Positions 58,084-64,000 of a stretch of DNA of 64,000 nucleotides are shown piece after piece. The first letter of the stretch is position 1; each line of letters starts with the position of its first letter. The position numbers were made by a program, and so were the translations under genes. Source of the DNA: Elusimicrobiota bacterium (GTDB lineage: Bacteria; Elusimicrobiota; Elusimicrobia; UBA1565; UBA9628); NCBI GenBank assembly GCA_030696455.1, contig JAUYSH010000110.1:1-64000 (forward strand). The letters run 5' to 3'. The notes under the pieces are model-generated. The model ran no database searches. It saw only the letters and a program-made list of their open reading frames with translations, and was not told the DNA's origin.

Positions 58084-59779
58084 CGATGACCACCTCGAAC
58101 GCGGACGCCCAAGGGGCCTCGATTATAGCAAAAGCCCCTTCGGCCCTCCGGGCGGAAGGTTTTCCGTCATAGCCGCCGAACATCAGCTCGACCTTGCCCA
58201 GCCGCAGCCGCCACGGGCCGCCGACGGCGCGGCGCTCGAGATTCCCGGCGCCGAGGGCGCGCGCCGCCCGGCGGGCCGTCGCGCGCGGCGGTTTGGCTCC
58301 CAGGTGCCAGGCGGGCCCGCCGTTGAAGCGCAGCAGCACGCTCCCGTCGGTCAGGAACAGCGCCGACACCGGAGGCCGCGGCGCGAGCGCCCGGCCGGCG
58401 GCGAAGATGACCGCCGCCGCGGCGAGCAGCGCGACGCGCGCCCGGGGCCGGGGCCAGAAGGTCAAGCCGGCGAGCAGGAGAAGCCAGGCGGCGATCTCCG
58501 CTGCCGTCCAAGGCCTCGGCTCGACGGCGGCCCAGGGCAAGGCCGCGGCGCGCACGCAGGTCCGCTCGAAGATCCAAAGCCCGGCGCCGACGAGCTTCGC
58601 CGCCGCGGGCGCCGCGGAAGGCAGCCACGCGTCCGCCGCCCACAGCAGGAAGCCCCCCGCGAGCAGCGGCCCCGACAACGGGACCAGGATCAGGTTCACG
58701 AACGGCCCGACGAGGGAGGCCCGCCCGAACACGGCGAGCCAGAGCGGCCACAGCGCCGCGGCGACGGCGACGCTGATCAGGAACAGGGCCGCCGCCGCGC
58801 GAACGACGCTCGGCCAGCCCGCGGGGGCCGCGCGCTCCGCGCCGCCGCCCGCCCAGATGATCGCCGCGCAGGCCCCCACGCTCATGACCGCGCTCGGAGA
58901 GAGGGCCGACGCCGGATCGAGAACGAGCATGACCGCGGCCGCGAGGGTCAGCGCGGCCGACGCCGTCGTCTCCCGCCCGAGCGCGCGTCCCGCGAGCGCC
59001 GCGGCGAGCATCACCCAGGCGCGCAAGCACGGCGGATCGGCGCCGGCCATCAAGGTGTAGAACCCCGCGGCCCCGAGGATCAGCGCGGCGCGCCCCCCCG
59101 GCCTCAGGCCCGCCGCGAGCCCCAGCAGCGCGGCCATCGCCGCCGCGAAGCCGACGTTGGATCCCGACGCGACGAGCAGGTGGGTGGCGCCCGCGTCGCG
59201 CACCGCCTTGGCGAGACCGTCGGACAAAGCACCCGCGTCGCCCAGCGCGATGCCGGCCAGCAAAGCGGCGCGCTCCGGGGGAAGGCGCCGCGCGAAGGCG
59301 CCCTCCGCGCGCAGGCGCGCGCGCTGGGCCCAGGCCCAGGGAAAAAAGCGCGCGGGCGGCGCGGCCGTCGACACCGTCACCTCGGTGGCGTGCAGCACCC
59401 ACCCGCAGCCCGAGGCCTCGAGCGCGCCTTTCTCGTCGAAATCCCCGGGGTCGCGCGGCCGGCGCGGCAGCCTCAGTTTTCCCGCGACGACCGCGTTTCT
59501 CCCTTTCTCGAGGTCCTTTATGCCGCGGCCGCGCGGCAGCCAGACTTGCGCGCGCTGGGGGCCCGATGGGGAGTCGAAGACGAGCCGCGTGCGCCAGCCG
59601 CGGCGAGTCTGGCGCACCGGCGCGTCGAGCGCGCCCGCGATCCGCACCGGCCCCGCGTAAGCGGCCTCCCTCCAGCCCTCGTCGCGCCCCGGCGCCAGCA
59701 GCCCCTCGCGCCGCGCGAGAAGGGCGGCCAGCGCGCCGGCGGCCACGGCCCAAAAAAGAGGACGCCGCAGGATTCCCAT
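58084..59779 (-). CDS. comEC: ComEC/Rec2 competence-domain protein (3' end uncertain; frame stays open to 57185 across nadK)
   Basis: ALLAGIALGDAGALSDGLAKAVRDAGATHLLVASGSNVGF; ADPPCLRAWVMLAAAL; multiple TM segments. Confidence 0.8.
58122..58127 (-). promoter_or_regulatory. TATAAT -10-like box inside the comEC 3' end, 38 nt upstream of nadK ATG
   Basis: Minus strand ttttgcTATAATcgaggcc. Confidence 0.4.
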
Positions 59780-59879
59780 ACCTTCATACGATTGAGGGGG
59801 TCAAAATGTTCCCTCCCCGGCCTCATTTTCACGCGAAAGCTCGGGTGCTATGCCGCGCGGTTCAAGTTCGAGCCGCTGA

Positions 59880-60392
59880 CTATTTTTTTTCGCGTTCGGG
59901 CATCGCGGGCATCAATTCGGGCGGCGCGCGAGAGGCGAGCTGCAGCACTTCGATCTGCTCGCGATAGGGCCTTTCCTCAATGGAAACGGCCAGGTCTGTG
60001 CCCGCGTAGGCCCGGCCCGGCGCGAGGGCAGTGCTTTCGTCGATCAGGCGGGGAATGATGTTTCCGTAGACGTAGAGAAGATTGAGCTCGAGGATCTTTT
60101 TGGAGCGTTTTTCCTCGCCGGGCACCGCGGCCAGCCGCTTCTTGTGGAGGGCGAACTCGGCGCGCTCGATGTTCGCGCACATCCTCCACACGTCGTCGAG
60201 GGTGGTTTTATAGTTGGCGACGTCGTATTTGCCGGACTTCGCGACCCCCTTGAGCAAGGAGTCGGTCCAGCGCCGGGCTTTGGCTTTCGCCTGGCGCCAG
60301 GCCGGCGGGGCGGGCTCGGCCGGGGCCGCGGCACGGGAGACGTCGGCGAATCCAAGGCACAGGGCGGTCCCGAGAAGGGCGAGTTTAATCAT
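59880..60392 (-). CDS. Secreted hypothetical protein
   Basis: MIKLALLGTALCLGFADVSRA; TACAAT at 60399-60404 is 6 nt upstream. Confidence 0.7.
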   Translation of the reverse strand: MIKLALLGTALCLGFADVSRAAAPAEPAPPAWRQAKAKARRWTDSLLKGVAKSGKYDVANYKTTLDDVWRMCANIERAEFALHKKRLAAVPGEEKRSKKILELNLLYVYGNIIPRLIDESTALAPGRAYAGTDLAVSIEERPYREQIEVLQLASRAPPELMPAMPEREKK

Positions 60393-60641
60393 GTCCGTAT
60401 TGTACCGTGGATCCCGTTCGCGGGGCTGAGGCGGAAGTCCCACGGGCGGCGGGCCATCGGGCCTACTATTGAGATGGTGAAAATATTCCATATGCGCTAA
60501 GCTCAATGATAGCGCGGTGGAGAGCGGGAAACGCTTCATCGCCTTGGTCCGGCGCGGCTGGAAAGTCCGCTTCGTCGAGAAGACCGGGGATCTGCCCGCG
60601 GCGATCATCAAGCCGCTCTAAAACCGGCGCGAAGCTCATAC

Positions 60642-60670
60642 TTGTCATTTCGCGGGACCGGGGCTATACT
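60642..60670 (+). promoter_or_regulatory. Promoter: -35 TTGTCA, 17-nt spacer, -10 TATACT, 6 nt before ATG at 60677
   Basis: TTGTCAtttcgcgggaccggggcTATACTcaggatATG. Confidence 0.7.
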
Positions 60671-60676
60671 CAGGAT

Positions 60677-61315
60677 ATGAGTTGCCCCGGCGGAGCCTGC
60701 GGCAAGGACGGACTCGAGCAGCGCATGATCCTGTACGGGATACTCGCGGCCTGCCTCGTCGTGGGCGTGATCTGGATCTCGGGCTACCGCAAGACCGCCT
60801 ATGTCCTCGTCTCGATCCCCGTCGCCATCGCCGTCGCCGGCCCCCAACTCTCGCGCGGCCTCGACCGCGTCACGACCGCCGTCTCGAAACGCTGGCGCGC
60901 GCACGCGCGCCTGCCCGGGCGCCAGTACTGCCCGGAGTGCGCCCGCGCGCTCGGCCCGGCCGGTAAGGATCACCCCGCCGCCGTCGGCGACTGCCCCAAG
61001 TGCGGGGGAAGCTGGTGCGATTCGCGCAAGCTGCTGGTCTCGTTGGCGCCGTACGGCACGGTCGAGAGCACCTGGCAGAAGATCGAACGCGACGAGCTCA
61101 CGCCGCCGATGCTCTGCCCGCAATGCGCCGTGCCTCTCGAGCTGGGGACCCTGGACCGGCTTCAACCGCTGCTCGCCCGCTGCGCCGCCTGCGACGGCCA
61201 CTGGATCGCGAGGATGACGTGGACGTGGTTCGAGCTCAATCCGGCTCCGGTCGCGAAGGCCGTTCGTCCCACGGAGGTCGCCGAACCCGAGCTCGTCCTG
61301 CGCAAGAGCGCGTGA
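60677..61315 (+). CDS. zf-TFIIB-type zinc-ribbon membrane protein
   Basis: Two TM segments then YCPECARAL...DCPKCGGSWCDSRKL, LCPQCAVPL...ARCAACDGHWI. Confidence 0.78.
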   Translation: MSCPGGACGKDGLEQRMILYGILAACLVVGVIWISGYRKTAYVLVSIPVAIAVAGPQLSRGLDRVTTAVSKRWRAHARLPGRQYCPECARALGPAGKDHPAAVGDCPKCGGSWCDSRKLLVSLAPYGTVESTWQKIERDELTPPMLCPQCAVPLELGTLDRLQPLLARCAACDGHWIARMTWTWFELNPAPVAKAVRPTEVAEPELVLRKSA

Positions 61316-61791
61316 ACCTCCTTCTGTCGGCCGCCTTGGCGCTGGGCGCCTCCGCCCGCGCCGCCCCGGCCTTCGCCCCCCTCGAGAAGGTCCGGGAATG
61401 GCCCGTGTACGACGAGCGCGCCTCGGGCGAAACGGACCTGGGAGACCTCTGCCGCATGGCGCGCCTGCCCTGCGGCGTCGTCGCGCCGAAGGGCGCGAGG
61501 CTCGTGGCGCCCGCCGTTCCGATCGCCGGCCTCACCGTCGGCGCGCTGCTCGACCGCATCCTCGCGGCCCATCCCGGCTACGCCGCCGAGCTGAACGAAG
61601 GCGTCCTTGTCGTGCGCCGGACCCTCGACGCGATCGCGCGAGGCGACGGACGCATGCTGTGGGGCGCCGAGAGCGACGGAAAAGCCTGCGCCGGGTTCCG
61701 CTTCGAGAGCTGGCGCGCGCCCCAGGCGATCGAGAAGGGCTCGGTCTTGGTGTCCGTTTCCGGGCACAAAAGCTTGACGCCGAAGCGATGA
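61312..61791 (+). CDS. Secreted hypothetical protein (GTG start)
   Basis: Signal peptide VNLLLSAALALGASARA; overlaps previous stop. Confidence 0.6.
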   Translation: MNLLLSAALALGASARAAPAFAPLEKVREWPVYDERASGETDLGDLCRMARLPCGVVAPKGARLVAPAVPIAGLTVGALLDRILAAHPGYAAELNEGVLVVRRTLDAIARGDGRMLWGAESDGKACAGFRFESWRAPQAIEKGSVLVSVSGHKSLTPKR

Positions 61792-61833
61792 TGGATTTTG
61801 CAGAATCCCGCTGATCACAGGAGGCCGCCGAAC

Positions 61834-62304
61834 ATGACGACCAAGACCGACGAGCGGAAGGCCGCCGGCACCGTCCGGCTCCACCGCGTGCTCAAGGCGC
61901 CGCCGGAGCGCGTCTACAAGGCGGTCCTCGATCCGGCGGCGAACTGCAAGTGGCTGCCGCCGCACGGCTTCACCTGCACGGTCCATAGCCTCGACGCGAA
62001 GGTGGGCGGGACCTATAAGATGTCGTTCACGAACTTCTCCACGGGCAAGACCATGCCCTTCGGCGGCACGTACGTCGAGCTCAAGACCGGCGAACGCATC
62101 GTCGCCACCGACGTCTTCGGCGACCCCGATATGCCGGGACAGATGCGCACCACCTACACGTTCACGAAAGTCTCCGTCGGCACCGAGGTGAGCATCGTGC
62201 AGGAAGGCATCCCGGCGATGATCCCGGTCGAGGCCTGCTATCTGGGCTGGCAGGAGTCGCTGGAGCAGCTCGCCAAGCTCGTCGAAACGGAAATTCCAGA
62301 CTAA
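61834..62304 (+). CDS. SRPBCC (AHSA1/START-like) family protein
   Basis: VRLHRVLKAPPERVYKAVLDPAANCKWLPPHGFTCTV; SD aggagg. Confidence 0.85.
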   Translation: MTTKTDERKAAGTVRLHRVLKAPPERVYKAVLDPAANCKWLPPHGFTCTVHSLDAKVGGTYKMSFTNFSTGKTMPFGGTYVELKTGERIVATDVFGDPDMPGQMRTTYTFTKVSVGTEVSIVQEGIPAMIPVEACYLGWQESLEQLAKLVETEIPD

Positions 62305-62403
62305 TACGGGCGGCCGGCGATCCTATTCCATCCGGACGCGGGACAGGACTCGCGAATCCTTCGCTGGACTGCGCCGTGCCGAACGGTTACACTCACTTCG
62401 ACC

Positions 62404-62802
62404 ATGACTTGGAAAAATCCGCTGGCCGGGAGCAGGCGCATCCTTCCCGTCCTCTTGTTCCTCCTGGGCTGCTTCCCCTCGCGCGGGCTCTATTTTCTCG
62501 TCAATAACGACGCCTCCCCCGGCGGACTCGTCCGCACGCATCAGCCGGCGCTCCGCGCCCCCGTCAATCCGCGCCCGAAGCTGAACCAAGATCTTCCTCC
62601 GTTGCCCAAGCGCCTGTCCCGCGTACCCAGAGCCCTCCAGGAAAGCCCTTCCATTCCCGCATGGACCGACGGCGAGCCGCTGACGGTGACCCCGCCCCGC
62701 TCGTTCACGCGCCTCGCGCTTTTCGGGGCCGAAGGCCCGCCGTCGCGCCGGACCGCGGTCGTCGAGCCTCCCGGTCGAGCGCCTCCCCCCGCCGTCTCCT
62801 GA
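62404..62802 (+). CDS. Small Pro-rich secreted hypothetical protein
   Basis: 132 aa; signal/lipobox-like LLFLLGCF. Confidence 0.5.
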   Translation: MTWKNPLAGSRRILPVLLFLLGCFPSRGLYFLVNNDASPGGLVRTHQPALRAPVNPRPKLNQDLPPLPKRLSRVPRALQESPSIPAWTDGEPLTVTPPRSFTRLALFGAEGPPSRRTAVVEPPGRAPPPAVS

Positions 62803-62897
62803 CGAACGCCCGCGGCCCGTCGGCCGCGCCGACCGGCCCTCCGCTCCTTACGCGGGCGGTCGAATCGGGATGCCGCCCGTCGCCAGGGAGGAAAACG

Positions 62898-64000
62898 ATG
62901 CCCCTTTATCTACGCCGCTCGCTCACGCTTATCCTGTTCACCGTGCCCGCCGCCGCCGGGATGCTGCCCCTACGCATTCCTTTCCAAGGCAAACTGGTCG
63001 ATCCGACGACGAACGCCCCTCGCAACGGGAGCATCAGCATGCAGTTCCGGCTGTACGACGCCCCCACCGGAGGCTCCGCGCTGTTCACGGAGACCCAGGC
63101 CGTCGCCGTTAACAACGGGGTCTTCTCCGTACAGATCGGCACGACCTCGCGGCTCGATGCCGACCTGTTCTCAGGCGCCTCGGCTTACCTCGGCATCACC
63201 GTGGAATCGGACAGCGAGATGCTCCCGCGGCAGCCGTTGTCGATGACGCCGTACGCCTTCACCGCGATGCAGCTCGTCAACGACGGAGACATCCGCGTCA
63301 ACGCCGGGACCGCCTACTCGACCTTCACCTCGGCCGGCAACCTGCTCCTGCCCCACGGCGTGACCGCCGCGACCGCCTCGTTCACGGCCGCGGGCGCGAC
63401 GGTGTTCTCCCTGCAAACCTCCTCGGGCGTCAACGTTCTCGGCGGCACGCTCAGGCTCTCCCCGTCCTCCAGAGGGCTCGACGCGACCGGAACGGGGATC
63501 ACGGCCAGCACCGGCGCGTTCCTGGGCTACCTCGACGCCGCGGGCGCCGCGGCGCCCGCAGTCTCGGGGGCCGGCGCGCTGCGGATCTACTACGATTCGA
63601 CGAGAGAACAGTGGCTCGCGTCGGCCGGCGGGCGGGCCTTCAGCCCGGTCGGCACCATGAGCACGACGCTGTGGAACACCAATTCGGTCGCCGGCGTGAT
63701 TAACCAGGGCAACAACATCCCGGCCGCGCTCGCTGAATTCAACGCGGCGATCCAGGGCACCCGCATGAACATCGACTGCGACGACCTTCCCGCGCGGCTG
63801 GCCTTACGCTACAACCTCAGGGCCATCACGGGAACCCCGCTGACGATCATCCTATCGGTGCGCGATACATCGAACACGGCGAACGTGCTGGTCACCGCCT
63901 CCCAGGCGACCACCGGAGCCGGCACCTCGTATCAGGGGCAGTCCGCGTTCACCGCCAAGCCCGGCTGGTGCACCGGGACCCAGACCGTCGCCATCTACAC
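62898..64000 (+). CDS. Secreted fibre/tail-like protein (3' end outside window)
   Basis: IPFQGKLVDPTTNAPRNGSISMQFRLYDAPTGGSALFTETQAVAVNNGVFSVQIG; PRQPLSMTPYAFTA; SD ggagg. Confidence 0.72.
   Translation, partial: MPLYLRRSLTLILFTVPAAAGMLPLRIPFQGKLVDPTTNAPRNGSISMQFRLYDAPTGGSALFTETQAVAVNNGVFSVQIGTTSRLDADLFSGASAYLGITVESDSEMLPRQPLSMTPYAFTAMQLVNDGDIRVNAGTAYSTFTSAGNLLLPHGVTAATASFTAAGATVFSLQTSSGVNVLGGTLRLSPSSRGLDATGTGITASTGAFLGYLDAAGAAAPAVSGAGALRIYYDSTREQWLASAGGRAFSPVGTMSTTLWNTNSVAGVINQGNNIPAALAEFNAAIQGTRMNIDCDDLPARLALRYNLRAITGTPLTIILSVRDTSNTANVLVTASQATTGAGTSYQGQSAFTAKPGWCTGTQTVAIY

Overview
The window is about 64 kb of high-GC, gene-dense bacterial chromosome. Gene content and style (many secreted Ala/Pro-rich proteins, PilB/PilT/PilC, a GH57 DUF3536-type protein, PorV-like and FlgD-like tail proteins) resemble an Elusimicrobiota-type or related Gram-negative lineage; that lineage call is inference. 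Recognisable housekeeping genes: thyX, trmL, rlmM, glgC, phoH, ybeY, leuS-lptE-holA, rpsT, a short uvrC-like gene, pilC/pilT/pilB, gltX, recN, nadK, comEC. I saw no rRNA, tRNA, CRISPR array, prophage or intact transposase. Main observations: (i) a promoter layout in which a TANNNT -10 hexamer sits exactly 6 nt upstream of the start codon in at least ten genes, implying widespread leaderless transcription; (ii) several families of recurring intergenic palindromes (CTGTTTCCGGAAACAG; CTATCC-TTGA-GGATAG; a 53-bp duplicated unit bounded by CTAG; a 33-bp perfect inverted repeat); (iii) a REC-PilB-type-ATPase-REC fusion coupled to a REC-HPt protein and placed between glgC and a GH57 gene; (iv) several family members with eroded active or metal sites or missing domains (phytochelatin synthase-like, GlmU-like, DksA-like, UvrC-like, ComEC-like). 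All calls come from reading the sequence and supplied translations; no database search was run.
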